A DNA stretch of 64,000 bases from Escherichia sp. E4742 (lineage in GTDB: Bacteria > Pseudomonadota > Gammaproteobacteria > Enterobacterales > Enterobacteriaceae), in assembly GCF_005843885.1 (NCBI RefSeq), contig NZ_CP040443.1:4898001-4962000 (forward strand), given 5' to 3'. Below are positions 41,163 through 49,754 of the stretch, in pieces. The translations under genes and the position numbers were made by a program. The notes under the pieces are model-generated. The model saw only the letters and a program-made list of their open reading frames with translations, was not told the origin of the DNA and did not search any database. The stretch's first letter is position 1, and every line of letters starts with the position of its first letter.

Positions 41163-43764
41163 AGCGCAAATTAAAACTAAACGCCGTATCTCACCTTTCT
41201 GGCTGTTGCCGTTCATCGCGCTAATGATTGCCGGTTGGCTGATTTGGGGTAGTTATCAGGATAGAGGCAATACCGTCACCATCGACTTTATGTCGGCAGA
41301 TGGCATTGTTCCAGGTCGCACGCCGGTTCGTTACCAGGGCGTTGAGGTCGGCACGGTGCAGGATGTCAGCCTCAGCGACGATCTACGTAAGATTGAAGTG
41401 AAGGTCAGCATCAAGTCCGATATGAAAGATGCCCTGCGCGAAGAGACACAGTTCTGGCTGGTGACGCCGAAAGCCTCACTGGCAGGTGTTTCCGGGCTGG
41501 ATGCGCTGGTCGGCGGTAACTATATCGGCATGATGCCGGGTAAAGGTAAAGAGCAGGATCACTTTGTGGCGCTCGATACCCAGCCAAAGTATCGGCTGGA
41601 TAATGGTGATCTGATGATCCACCTGCAATCCCCCGATCTCGGTTCATTGAACAGCGGTTCGCTGGTCTATTTCCGCAAAATTCCGGTGGGACGCGTCTAT
41701 GACTATGCGATCAATCCCAATAAGCAAGGCGTGGTGATTGATGTCCTTATTGAGCGGCGTTTCACCGATTTGGTGAAAAAAGGCAGCCGCTTCTGGAACG
41801 TTTCTGGTGTTGATGCCAATGTCAGTATCAGTGGCGCGAAGGTGAAACTGGAAAGTCTGGCTGCGCTGGTTAACGGTGCGATTGCCTTCGATTCACCAGA
41901 AGAGTCGAAACCTGCCGATCCGGAAGATACCTTTGGTCTGTATGAGGATCTCGCCCACAGCCAGCGCGGGGTGATCATAAAGCTGGATCTACCAGGTGGG
42001 GCCGGATTAAACGCCGATTCAACGCCGCTCATGTACCAGGGGCTGGAAGTCGGGCAACTGACCAAACTGAATTTAAACCCAGGTGGCAAAGTCACCGGGG
42101 AAATGACCGTTGATCCCAGCGTCGTCACCCTGCTTCGTGAAAACACCCGCATCGAATTACGTAACCCGAAGTTATCTCTCAACGACGCCAATCTCAGCGC
42201 CTTGTTGACCGGCAAAACGTTCGAACTGGTACCGGGTGATGGCGAGCCACGCAAAGAGTTTGTCGTTGTGCCTGGCGAGAAAGCTTTACTGCATGAACCC
42301 GATGTTCTGACGCTTACCCTGACTGCACCAGAAAGCTATGGAATTGATGCCGGTCAGCCGCTCATTCTTCACGGCGTACAGGTAGGTCAGGTTATCGACC
42401 GTAAACTCACCAGCAAAGGCGTGACATTTACCATCGCTATCGAACCCCAGCATCGCGAACTGGTAAAAGGCGACAGCAAATTTGTCGTTAATAGTCGTGT
42501 CGACGTAAAAGTGGGTCTGGATGGTGTCGAGTTTCTCGGTGCCAGCGCCTCAGAATGGCTCAACGGCGGGATCCGTATTCTGCCTGGCGACAAAGGTGAG
42601 ATGAAAGCCAGTTACCCACTGTATGCCAATCTGGAAAAAGCCCTCGAAAATAGTCTTAGTGATTTACCTACCACTACCGTGAGTTTAAGTGCGGAGACAC
42701 TGCCGGATGTGCAGGCAGGGTCGGTAGTGCTGTACCGTAAATTTGAGGTCGGTGAAGTGATTACCGTACGTCCACGGGCCAATGCGTTCGATATCGATTT
42801 GCATATTAAACCGGAATATCGCAACCTGCTGACCAGCAACAGCGTGTTCTGGGCTGAAGGTGGCGCGAAAGTTCAACTTAACGGCAGCGGCCTGACCGTT
42901 CAGGCGTCACCGCTTTCGCGGGCGTTAAAGGGAGCCATCAGCTTCGATAATCTCAGCGGTGCCAGCGCCAGCCAACGTAAAGGCGATAAGCGGATTCTGT
43001 ATGCTTCCGAAACAGCAGCTCGTGCGGTTGGCGGGCAGATTACGCTCCACGCTTTCGATGCCGGAAAACTGGCGGTCGGTATGCCAATTCGCTATCTCGG
43101 TATTGATATCGGGCAAATCCAGACTCTGGATCTGATCACCGCGCGCAATGAAGTACAGGCAAAGGCGGTGCTCTATCCGGAATATGTCCAGACCTTTGCG
43201 CGCGGTGGTACACGCTTCTCAGTGGTCACACCGCAAATTTCAGCGGCAGGCGTTGAGCATCTTGATACGATCCTCCAGCCGTATATCAACGTCGAACCTG
43301 GTCGGGGTAATCCTCGCCGTGACTTTGAATTGCAAGAAGCCACCATTACTGACTCGCGTTACCTTGATGGCTTAAGCATTATTGTTGAAGCGCCAGAAGC
43401 AGGTTCGTTAGGTGTTGGTACGCCAGTACTGTTCCGTGGTCTGGAAGTAGGTACAGTCACCGGAATGACGCTGGGTACATTGTCAGATCGCGTGATGATT
43501 GCGATGCGCATCAGTAAACGTTACCAGCACCTGGTGCGTAACAATTCCGTCTTCTGGCTGGCTTCGGGCTACAGCCTGGACTTCGGTCTGACGGGCGGCG
43601 TGGTGAAAACCGGTACCTTTAACCAGTTTATCCGTGGCGGCATCGCCTTCGCCACGCCTCCGGGTACGCCGCTGGCGCCGAAAGCCCAGGAAGGCAAGCA
43701 CTTCCTGTTGCAGGAAAGTGAACCGAAAGAGTGGCGTGAATGGGGAACTGCGCTTCCCAAATAA
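41131..43764 (+). CDS. letB: LetB, seven-MCE-domain lipid transport tube
   Basis: LetB forms a hexameric periplasmic tunnel long enough to span inner and outer membranes. The 877 residues begin with a transmembrane helix (SPFWLLPFIALMIAGWLIWG). Seven MCE domains follow, recognisable by recurring VRYQGVEVGTV, VYFRKIPVGRV, LMYQGLEVGQL, ILHGVQVGQV, VLYRKFEVGEV, IRYLGIDIGQI and VLFRGLEVGTV strands. The start at 41131 lies within letA. Formerly yebT; intact. Confidence 0.96.
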   Translation: MSQETPASTTEAQIKTKRRISPFWLLPFIALMIAGWLIWGSYQDRGNTVTIDFMSADGIVPGRTPVRYQGVEVGTVQDVSLSDDLRKIEVKVSIKSDMKDALREETQFWLVTPKASLAGVSGLDALVGGNYIGMMPGKGKEQDHFVALDTQPKYRLDNGDLMIHLQSPDLGSLNSGSLVYFRKIPVGRVYDYAINPNKQGVVIDVLIERRFTDLVKKGSRFWNVSGVDANVSISGAKVKLESLAALVNGAIAFDSPEESKPADPEDTFGLYEDLAHSQRGVIIKLDLPGGAGLNADSTPLMYQGLEVGQLTKLNLNPGGKVTGEMTVDPSVVTLLRENTRIELRNPKLSLNDANLSALLTGKTFELVPGDGEPRKEFVVVPGEKALLHEPDVLTLTLTAPESYGIDAGQPLILHGVQVGQVIDRKLTSKGVTFTIAIEPQHRELVKGDSKFVVNSRVDVKVGLDGVEFLGASASEWLNGGIRILPGDKGEMKASYPLYANLEKALENSLSDLPTTTVSLSAETLPDVQAGSVVLYRKFEVGEVITVRPRANAFDIDLHIKPEYRNLLTSNSVFWAEGGAKVQLNGSGLTVQASPLSRALKGAISFDNLSGASASQRKGDKRILYASETAARAVGGQITLHAFDAGKLAVGMPIRYLGIDIGQIQTLDLITARNEVQAKAVLYPEYVQTFARGGTRFSVVTPQISAAGVEHLDTILQPYINVEPGRGNPRRDFELQEATITDSRYLDGLSIIVEAPEAGSLGVGTPVLFRGLEVGTVTGMTLGTLSDRVMIAMRISKRYQHLVRNNSVFWLASGYSLDFGLTGGVVKTGTFNQFIRGGIAFATPPGTPLAPKAQEGKHFLLQESEPKEWREWGTALPK

Positions 43765-43843
43765 TGCCCACTGCTCCGGCGTGCCTGCGCCGGAGCGTTT
43801 ATGCTAAACTGCGCGCCTGTTTTTTTGCCTGTGGTACATGCTC

Positions 43844-45283
43844 GTGGCCCAACACACCGTTTATTTCCCGGACGCCTTTCTGACACAAATGCGCGAAGCC
43901 ATGCCTTCGACGCTCTCTTTTGATGATTTTCTCGCCGCTTGTCAGCGCCCGTTGCGCCGCAGCATTCGCGTAAATACCCTGAAAATCTCCGTTGCTGATT
44001 TCCTGCAATTAACCGCCCCTTACGGCTGGACGCTTACACCTATTCCGTGGTGTGAAGAAGGTTTCTGGATTGAACGCGACGATGAAGAGGCATTGCCGTT
44101 GGGCAGTACCGCCGAGCATTTAAGCGGCCTGTTTTATATTCAGGAAGCCAGCTCAATGTTGCCCGTTGCCGCCTTGTTTGCCGACGGTAATGCCCCACAG
44201 CGGGTGATGGATGTCGCCGCCGCGCCTGGTTCAAAAACCACACAAATTGCCGCTCGCATGAATAACGAAGGGGCGATTCTTGCCAATGAGTTTTCCGCCA
44301 GCCGGGTAAAAGTGTTACATGCCAATATCAGTCGCTGCGGTATCCGTAACGTGTCTCTGACTCATTTTGATGGCCGCGTCTTTGGTGCGGCGTTACCAGA
44401 AATGTTCGATGCCATTTTACTGGACGCCCCCTGTTCTGGCGAAGGCGTGGTGCGTAAAGATCCCGACGCACTGAAAAACTGGTCACCAGAAAGCAATCAG
44501 GAAATTGCTGCCACCCAACGGGAACTGATCGACAGTGCCTTTCATGCATTACGCCCTGGCGGTACGCTGGTTTACTCGACCTGTACCTTAAACCGGGAAG
44601 AAAACGAAGCCGTTTGCCTGTGGCTGAAAGAGACTTACCCCGACGCAGTAGAGTTTTTACCGCTTGGCGATCTCTTTCCTGGCGCGGACAAGGCGCTCAC
44701 CGAAGAAGGCTTTTTGCACGTTTTTCCACAAATTTACGACTGCGAAGGCTTCTTCGTTGCCCGGCTACGCAAAACACAGTCGATTCCCGCCTTACCCGCA
44801 CCGAAATACAAAGTGGGTAATTTCCCGTTTAGCCCAATCAAAGATCGCGAAGCCGCACAAATTCGCCAGGCGGCGACTGCCGTTGGCTTACATTGGGATG
44901 AAAATCTGCGCCTCTGGCAGCGCGATAAAGAACTCTGGCTGTTCCCGGCAGGCATTGAAGCCCTGATCGGTAAAGTCCGATTTTCCCGTCTGGGAATTAA
45001 GCTGGCCGAAACGCACAACAAAGGTTATCGCTGGCAACATGAAGCGGTTATTGCCCTGGCCTCCCCCAACCATACGAACGCTTTCGAACTGACGCCTCAG
45101 GAAGCGGAAGAGTGGTATCGCGGGCGCGATGTTTACCCGCAAACCGTGCCAACTACGGATGATGTGCTGGTAACCTTCCAGCATCAGCCAATAGGTTTAG
45201 CCAAACGTATTGGCTCGCGACTGAAAAACAGTTACCCGCGTGAACTGGTGCGCGATGGGAAACTTTTTACCGGTAACGCCTGA
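43844..45283 (+). CDS. rsmF: RsmF, 16S rRNA m5C1407 methyltransferase
   Basis: RsmF methylates C5 of C1407 in 16S rRNA. In the 479 residues the SAM-binding motif is VMDVAAAPGSKTTQIAA, the catalytic cysteines are in LLDAPCSGEGV and YSTCTLN, and a PUA-like domain occupies the C-terminus. I choose GTG at 43844, as in K-12; an ATG two codons upstream is an alternative. It follows letB by 79 bases. Formerly yebU. Confidence 0.94.
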   Translation: MAQHTVYFPDAFLTQMREAMPSTLSFDDFLAACQRPLRRSIRVNTLKISVADFLQLTAPYGWTLTPIPWCEEGFWIERDDEEALPLGSTAEHLSGLFYIQEASSMLPVAALFADGNAPQRVMDVAAAPGSKTTQIAARMNNEGAILANEFSASRVKVLHANISRCGIRNVSLTHFDGRVFGAALPEMFDAILLDAPCSGEGVVRKDPDALKNWSPESNQEIAATQRELIDSAFHALRPGGTLVYSTCTLNREENEAVCLWLKETYPDAVEFLPLGDLFPGADKALTEEGFLHVFPQIYDCEGFFVARLRKTQSIPALPAPKYKVGNFPFSPIKDREAAQIRQAATAVGLHWDENLRLWQRDKELWLFPAGIEALIGKVRFSRLGIKLAETHNKGYRWQHEAVIALASPNHTNAFELTPQEAEEWYRGRDVYPQTVPTTDDVLVTFQHQPIGLAKRIGSRLKNSYPRELVRDGKLFTGNA

Positions 45284-45400
45284 TAGCGCACAAAAAAAGC
45301 GCACTTTTTGACTGGCACATTCGCCCGCCTCAACTACGCTGAAAAATGGTGCGATCGGACTGGTCGTACCACAACCGGCAGATAAATGGAGAGCACGAAG

Positions 45401-45637
45401 ATGAAAACCAGTGTGCGCATAGGCGCTTTTGAAATCGATGACGGCGAGTTACACGGCGAATCGCCAGGTGATCGAACATTAACAATTCCTTGTAAATCTG
45501 ACCCCGATTTATGTATGCAACTGGATGCCTGGGACGCCGAAACCAGCATTCCAGCTCTACTAAACGGCGAACACTCTGTCCTGTACCGTACCCGCTACGA
45601 TCAAAAGTCTGATGCCTGGATTATGCGTCTTGCATGA
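45401..45637 (+). CDS. yebV: YebV, small DUF1480 protein
   Basis: The product has 78 residues, acidic and cytoplasmic, starting MKTSVRIGAFEIDDGEL and ending YDQKSDAWIMRLA, which is the DUF1480 family pattern. The ATG at 45401 is chosen for family length over one five codons upstream; ribosome-site quality does not decide strongly. Function unknown. In K-12, yebV is reported to be stress induced. A terminator follows. Confidence 0.88.
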   Translation: MKTSVRIGAFEIDDGELHGESPGDRTLTIPCKSDPDLCMQLDAWDAETSIPALLNGEHSVLYRTRYDQKSDAWIMRLA

Positions 45638-45646
45638 TCCAAAAAG

Positions 45647-45670
45647 AACCCGTCGGCATGGCGGGTTATT
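45647..45670 (+). terminator. Terminator of yebV
   Basis: AACCCG and CGGGTT form a stem around a nine-base loop, followed by ATTTATT. It lies nine bases after yebV. Confidence 0.65.
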
Positions 45671-45742
45671 TATTCTGGTTATTTCCCCGAAGTAAAATCC
45701 TCTCCTAAACTTAACGGTACGGCACCACACTTCGAGGATGAA

Positions 45743-45934
45743 ATGTTCGCGCTGGTACTTTTTGTTTGCTATCTGGACGCTGGCTGTGAAGATATTGTTG
45801 TTGATGTTTACGACACGGAACAACAGTGCGTCTACTCAATGGACGATCAACGGATCCGCCACGGCGGCTGCTTTCCTGTTGAGGATTTTATTGATGGGTT
45901 CTGGCGGCCCGCGCAAGAGTACAGTGACTTTTAA
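45743..45934 (+). CDS. yebW: YebW, small DUF1482 protein
   Basis: The 63-residue product starts MFALVLFVCYLDAGCEDIVV and ends GGCFPVEDFIDGFWRPAQEY-SDF, matching the DUF1482 family. It has three conserved cysteines and no membrane segment of full length. The stop codon is directly adjacent to the stop of the convergent pphA. GAGG precedes the ATG. Function unknown. Confidence 0.86.
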   Translation: MFALVLFVCYLDAGCEDIVVDVYDTEQQCVYSMDDQRIRHGGCFPVEDFIDGFWRPAQEYSDF

Positions 45935-46594
45935 TTACTGGAGTTGTTCCACTGTGAGTGTCCCTCCGAAGACGGCGCCGGTGTCTATATAATGCAAGTT
46001 TCCAATATCCACGCGATGAGGTAACGGCGTATGACCAAACCAGAAATGGTCAGCACCGATAATTCCCTGCCCTTTTTGGCCTTCACGTAATCGCGAACGA
46101 CTCCACAATACCTGGTGCAAATCGACATCCTTTTGCCATTGATAAACATCGTCAGGATAATCAGCATGGGCAATAACGTGTTTGCCAGTGCGACTGTTTA
46201 ATTCAAGAATAAAAGGCAAATGCTGGCATTTGCTGAGCGCCCTTTCTGCTTGCTTCTGTTGCTTATCTGCCAGCGCAGCAAACCAGTCGCCACCGTTCAT
46301 ATACCATAAAGCCATCTGCTGCGCGGCCAGCGCATCTATCGCCATCTGCTCATGATTGCCTCTTACCGCTCTGACCCAGCGTTGCTCCAGTAGTTGAAGA
46401 CAACGCAAACTCTCCGGACCACGATCAATAACATCACCTACCGAGATCAATAAGTCTTGCCACGGGTCAAAACGGCAGTGCCATAATTTGATACGCAGTA
46501 GCCCAAGGCAGCCATGAATATCCCCCACCAACCAGATATGTCGCCAATGGCTGCCATCAATTTTCTGATAGGTGCGGCCTGCCTCTTTCATCAA
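45935..46594 (-). CDS. pphA: PphA, serine/threonine protein phosphatase 1
   Basis: PphA is a metal-dependent PPP-family phosphatase that dephosphorylates serine, threonine and some tyrosine residues; in K-12 it is heat-shock induced and linked to signalling of misfolded protein. The 219 residues show the full metal-site set: VGDIHGC, SVGDVIDRGPES, RGNHEQM and HADYP, with FGHTP. Compared with my memory of the K-12 protein, about one residue in five differs, more than for neighbouring genes. The active site is intact. Start near 46594 or one codon later. Confidence 0.9.
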   Translation of the reverse strand: MMKEAGRTYQKIDGSHWRHIWLVGDIHGCLGLLRIKLWHCRFDPWQDLLISVGDVIDRGPESLRCLQLLEQRWVRAVRGNHEQMAIDALAAQQMALWYMNGGDWFAALADKQQKQAERALSKCQHLPFILELNSRTGKHVIAHADYPDDVYQWQKDVDLHQVLWSRSRLREGQKGQGIIGADHFWFGHTPLPHRVDIGNLHYIDTGAVFGGTLTVEQLQ

Positions 46595-46738
46595 TTTTTT
46601 ACTCCCGCGCAGAAGGTCACATTATTTTAACATAAATGTTAAAAAAGGCTGGACTGAAGCAGTAGAGTGTGTGTTATGGTTGATTGTGAAGTCAGCACAG
46701 GGAAAACAGTGATGTATTCATCCGCTGGCTTAATAGAT

Positions 46739-46842
46739 AAAAAGAGACCGAATACGATTCCTGTATTCGGTCCAGGGAAATGGCTCTTGGGAGAGAGCCG
46801 TGCGCTAAAAGTTGGCATTAATGCAGGCTTAGTTGCCTTGCC
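46739..46842 (-). ncRNA. sdsR: SdsR (RyeB), sigma-S-dependent small RNA
   Basis: The minus strand reads GGCAAGGCAACTAAGCCTGC at the 5' end and finishes with the hairpin GACCGAATAC...GTATTCGGTC and T5, giving 104 bases. This matches SdsR as I remember it, including the conserved 5' single-stranded region. SdsR accumulates in stationary phase through RpoS and with Hfq represses mutS, tolC, ompD-type and other messengers. It lies opposite RyeA. Confidence 0.92.
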
Positions 46843-46928
46843 CTTTAAGAATAGATGACGACGCCAGGTTTTCCAGTCCACACGAAAAGTGGTCAGAAAA
46901 AAGCGTCTTTATCATCGTTTTAAAAGTA

Positions 46929-46970
46929 AAAAAAACGCCCGATCTGATAAAAGATCCTGGGCGTTTTTTT
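46929..46970. terminator. Hairpin ending RyeA and yebY
   Basis: AAAAAACGCCC and GGGCGTTTTTTT flank GATCTGATAAAAGATCCT, which can itself pair through GATC/GATC. A-runs on the left supply a T-run on the minus strand, so it can also end yebY-side transcripts. Confidence 0.85.
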
Positions 46971-46998
46971 GGGCAAATCAAAAAGCTAACTCAGGTAA

Positions 46999-47340
46999 CT
47001 AGCAGAGTTTTTCAGCTCGTTCTATAAATGGCATCAGGCTCATTTTTTCACCGGGTTTGTTGGGATCTTCAATCTGGATCACCGAAATAGGCTGGGCCTT
47101 AGTCTTCCCACTGGAAACTTCTTTTTGCGCAACATCGTTCAAAGGGTATTGCACCAGGGTGCTGGGGTTAATGACATACAGCGCATTACCCGGTCGGCAT
47201 GTCAACATCACTTCTTCGCGATTAAACGCCCATTTGTCTTTGCCAATTTCAAAACGGCTGACGGTAATCACCTGAGGAGCCGCCAGCGCCGCAGTGGAAC
47301 TGGTGAGCAACAAAAACGCCAATATACTTTTTTTCATCAT
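46999..47340 (-). CDS. yebY: YebY, periplasmic DUF2511 protein
   Basis: The product has 113 residues with a signal peptide (MKKSILAFLLLTSSTAALA, cleavage near residue 20) and a small periplasmic domain containing two cysteines (VMLTCRPG and the C-terminal AEKLC) that could form a disulfide. It is 13 bases after yebZ and likely in the yobA-yebZ-yebY operon. The two upstream partners are copper-related, suggesting a role in copper handling; direct function is not proven. Confidence 0.88.
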   Translation of the reverse strand: MMKKSILAFLLLTSSTAALAAPQVITVSRFEIGKDKWAFNREEVMLTCRPGNALYVINPSTLVQYPLNDVAQKEVSSGKTKAQPISVIQIEDPNKPGEKMSLMPFIERAEKLC

Positions 47341-47353
47341 TTATCGTAATCCA

Positions 47354-48226
47354 TCAAAACGGTTCCAGAGTCGCTAGCAGGCTGATAATCACCAGTACCA
47401 CCGCGCCTATCGCCCATTCGAGTTGAGTCATCCATACAAACCAGGGAACAGCCCGGACTTCATCATGCCGCATTCTCGGGACCAGAACATAACGATTTGC
47501 CAGCGCGATAACCACCATAATCATAACCAGTATGACTTTGAGCAATAAGAGCTGGCCCCAGTAAGAGGCAAGCGTGGGGGGAAATCCCGTGATGAGTAAT
47601 GCATTGAGCACACCACTCACTAGCACGCCAATGACAGCAAAATGTCCGCACCAGGAAAAACGCATCAACGCATGAATGGCCGGGCGTCTCCAGCGCCCTT
47701 TCACCAGCCGCATACACCAGACAACCGGCAGTAGTCCTCCAAACCATGCTGCAGCACAGATAAGATGTACGGCATGATTGGTCTGATGAATTTTTGCGGT
47801 TAATCCTTCATTTAATGTCGCGTGTCCCATACCCGCCATCAGGATAAATTGCGCGGTAGTCAGCATAAAAAGTAACCGCATCATATTCCGTGGTTGCATC
47901 AGAACGACGGTCAACGTAACGAGAGCGAGAACGATTTGCCAGATCCAGACGCCTCCGAAGTGCGTTTGTAACACCGACTGCCAGATGCTCAGCGAAACTA
48001 CATCTGGCCATCCCGCACCCATCAACCCACCCTGAACGGTGAACATCGCGACGGCACTAATCAAACTCCATGCGGCTGCGTGCTGTTGTAAACGCAAAAA
48101 ACGCTTCGTCAATAATCGACGAATCGTCACTGGTGCCAACCATGCCCCGTACATCGCGAAGCCAAAAACCAGCATCAGAGAGATAAAATGGATAAATCGC
48201 AGTGTGACCCAGGTAAGCGCTAGCAT
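47354..48226 (-). CDS. yebZ: YebZ, CopD-family copper transport membrane protein
   Basis: The 290-residue inner membrane protein has eight hydrophobic segments. It carries histidines in membrane-facing positions typical of CopD (FIHFISLMLVFGFAMYGAWL, HATLNEGLT, HAVHLICAAAWFGGLLPV). CopD proteins are thought to move copper across the inner membrane together with periplasmic CopC. It begins three bases after the yobA stop, so it is translated with it. Confidence 0.9.
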   Translation of the reverse strand: MLALTWVTLRFIHFISLMLVFGFAMYGAWLAPVTIRRLLTKRFLRLQQHAAAWSLISAVAMFTVQGGLMGAGWPDVVSLSIWQSVLQTHFGGVWIWQIVLALVTLTVVLMQPRNMMRLLFMLTTAQFILMAGMGHATLNEGLTAKIHQTNHAVHLICAAAWFGGLLPVVWCMRLVKGRWRRPAIHALMRFSWCGHFAVIGVLVSGVLNALLITGFPPTLASYWGQLLLLKVILVMIMVVIALANRYVLVPRMRHDEVRAVPWFVWMTQLEWAIGAVVLVIISLLATLEPF

Positions 48227-48229
48227 GCT

Positions 48230-48604
48230 TTATTTCACCGTAAAGGTGTACTGCCCTTTGGTTTTATGTCCGTCCACCGAAACAACATGCCAGTCAACGG
48301 TATAACTTCCGGGATTCAGGGCGTCGGCAAGCGGAACGATCAATTGCTTTTTGTCTTGTTCATTACGCTTCGCGGGTAATGTTTTAACATTTTCATTCTT
48401 CGGGCCGATGATTTTGGCCCCACTGAATCCAGGTTCAATATCTTCAGAGAAATTTAAAGTAACGGCCTGTGGGGCAGCGGTGACCGCCGCATTCGCCGCA
48501 GGATACTGGTGAGTCAGGTGCGCATGAGCCCAGACGGAAGGGGCCGCCAGCGAACCGGCAATGATTGCCAGCGTATAACGAAGAGAACGCGCAGTTGAAA
48601 CCAT
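48230..48604 (-). CDS. yobA: YobA, CopC-like periplasmic copper-binding protein
   Basis: This 124-residue precursor has a signal peptide cleaved after SVWA at residue 26, exposing His27 at the mature N-terminus, the copper(II) ligand position in CopC. DIEPGFSGAKI and the DWHVVSVDGHKTKGQYTF end supply the other conserved ligands (Asp and His). It is the first gene of the yobA-yebZ-yebY operon. Copper binding is inferred from the family and the ligand set. Confidence 0.9.
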   Translation of the reverse strand: MVSTARSLRYTLAIIAGSLAAPSVWAHAHLTHQYPAANAAVTAAPQAVTLNFSEDIEPGFSGAKIIGPKNENVKTLPAKRNEQDKKQLIVPLADALNPGSYTVDWHVVSVDGHKTKGQYTFTVK

Positions 48605-48742
48605 ATTATCTATTCCTTTTTGTAATGAGTTTTTTACAGAGCATAACCTTGTCTAATGAGAGAGTCGAGGATCATCAATTCAGGCTTGCCATCCCGGCTG
48701 ACTCTTAGTAACTTTTGCCCGCAATTAACGAGGAGACACCGT

Positions 48743-48973
48743 ATGCTGAAGAATCTGGCCAAACTGGATCAAACTGAAATGGATAAAGTAAATGTCGATC
48801 TGGCCGCTGCCGGAGTGGCATTTAAAGAACGGTACAATATGCCGGTTATTGCTGAAGCGGTTGAACGTGAACAACCGGAACACTTGCGTGGCTGGTTTCG
48901 TGAGCGCCTTATCGCCCACCGTCTCGCCTCTGTAAATCTGTCACGTTTACCTTACGAGCCCAAACTTAAATAA
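48743..48973 (+). CDS. holE: HolE, DNA polymerase III theta subunit
   Basis: The theta subunit binds the epsilon proofreading subunit of the polymerase III core and stabilises it. The 76 residues start MLKNLAKLDQTEMDKVNVDL and end LSRLPYEPKLK, nearly identical to K-12. The ATG at 48743 is preceded by CGAGGAG. It is divergent from yobA. Intact. Confidence 0.95.
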   Translation: MLKNLAKLDQTEMDKVNVDLAAAGVAFKERYNMPVIAEAVEREQPEHLRGWFRERLIAHRLASVNLSRLPYEPKLK

Positions 48974-49073
48974 ACCTTATATTAAGTTACACTTTCTTAC
49001 ATGGTGCCTGCTAAATTATAAGTATTTTCTCATACACACCACTATTCGCAGACACTATGAAAAGGAAGTCATC

Positions 49074-49730
49074 ATGTCGTACTGGAAAGTTGCAGCAGCA
49101 CAATATGAGCCTCGTAATGCTTCACTCACTGAACAGGTAGCCCATCATCTGGAGTTCGTGAGGGCTGCCGCCAGACACCAGTGCGAACTTTTAGTTTTTC
49201 CTTCACTTTCTCTACTGGGATGTGATTACAAACGACGAGCGCTTCCGTCTCCGCCCGATCTCTCGCTTTTAGACCCGCTTTGTTATGCAGCAACAACCTC
49301 GCGAATGACCATTATTGCTGGCCTTCCCGTTGAATATAATGAGCGTTTTATTCGCGGTATTGCAGTATTCGCCCCCTGGATGAAAACGCCAGGAATTTAT
49401 CATCAAAGTCATGGTGCATGCCTGGGTCAACTTTCTAAAACCATCACTGTAGTGGATGGACAACCGGAAGGTATTGATATGGACCCGACTTGTTCACTCT
49501 TTACAACCGGGCAATGCATCGGTGAACCTGACCTGTTGGCATCGACCCGACGCTTAGAGTTTTTCTCACATCAATACTCCATCGCCGTACTAATGGCGAA
49601 CGCCCGCGGGAACAGCGCGTTGTGGGATGAACATGGCCGCCTTATTGTCCGCGCCGATCGCGGTTCGCTTTTGTTGGTTGGCCAGCGCTCTTCGCAGGGT
49701 TGGCAAGGCGATATCATTCCATTACGCTAG
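49074..49730 (+). CDS. yobB: YobB, carbon-nitrogen hydrolase family protein
   Basis: The 218-residue protein has a nitrilase-superfamily fold: AAAQYEPRNASLTEQVAHHLEF at the N-terminus and ELLVFPSLSLLGCDYKRRALP, where the catalytic glutamate of true nitrilases (FPE) is replaced by serine (FPS). Catalytic cysteine and lysine motifs are not obvious either, so it may not be an active hydrolase. Function unknown. It precedes exoX by 24 bases and may be co-transcribed. Confidence 0.85.
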   Translation: MSYWKVAAAQYEPRNASLTEQVAHHLEFVRAAARHQCELLVFPSLSLLGCDYKRRALPSPPDLSLLDPLCYAATTSRMTIIAGLPVEYNERFIRGIAVFAPWMKTPGIYHQSHGACLGQLSKTITVVDGQPEGIDMDPTCSLFTTGQCIGEPDLLASTRRLEFFSHQYSIAVLMANARGNSALWDEHGRLIVRADRGSLLLVGQRSSQGWQGDIIPLR

Positions 49731-49754
49731 GCGTTTTCTTCCTGGAGCATGACC

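Larger units (their letters stand above)
46700..46970 (+). ncRNA. ryeA: RyeA (SraC) antisense RNA to SdsR
   Basis: In K-12 RyeA is a roughly 250-base plus-strand RNA that fully covers SdsR. The same arrangement is present here, and the transcript could end at the perfect hairpin AACGCCC...GGGCGTT with T7 at 46961-46970. The 5' end near 46700 is estimated by analogy. It is thought to act as a target or sponge for SdsR. No reliable coding frame was seen. Confidence 0.7.

Noticed and set aside
43569..43886. Minus-strand frames around the letB end
   Set aside because: They overlap LetB and RsmF coding sequence that is fully conserved and have no independent support.
45284..45325. Possible terminator after rsmF
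   Set aside because: The repeated GCGCAC with A and T runs is a direct, not inverted, repeat, so no stable stem of terminator type forms.
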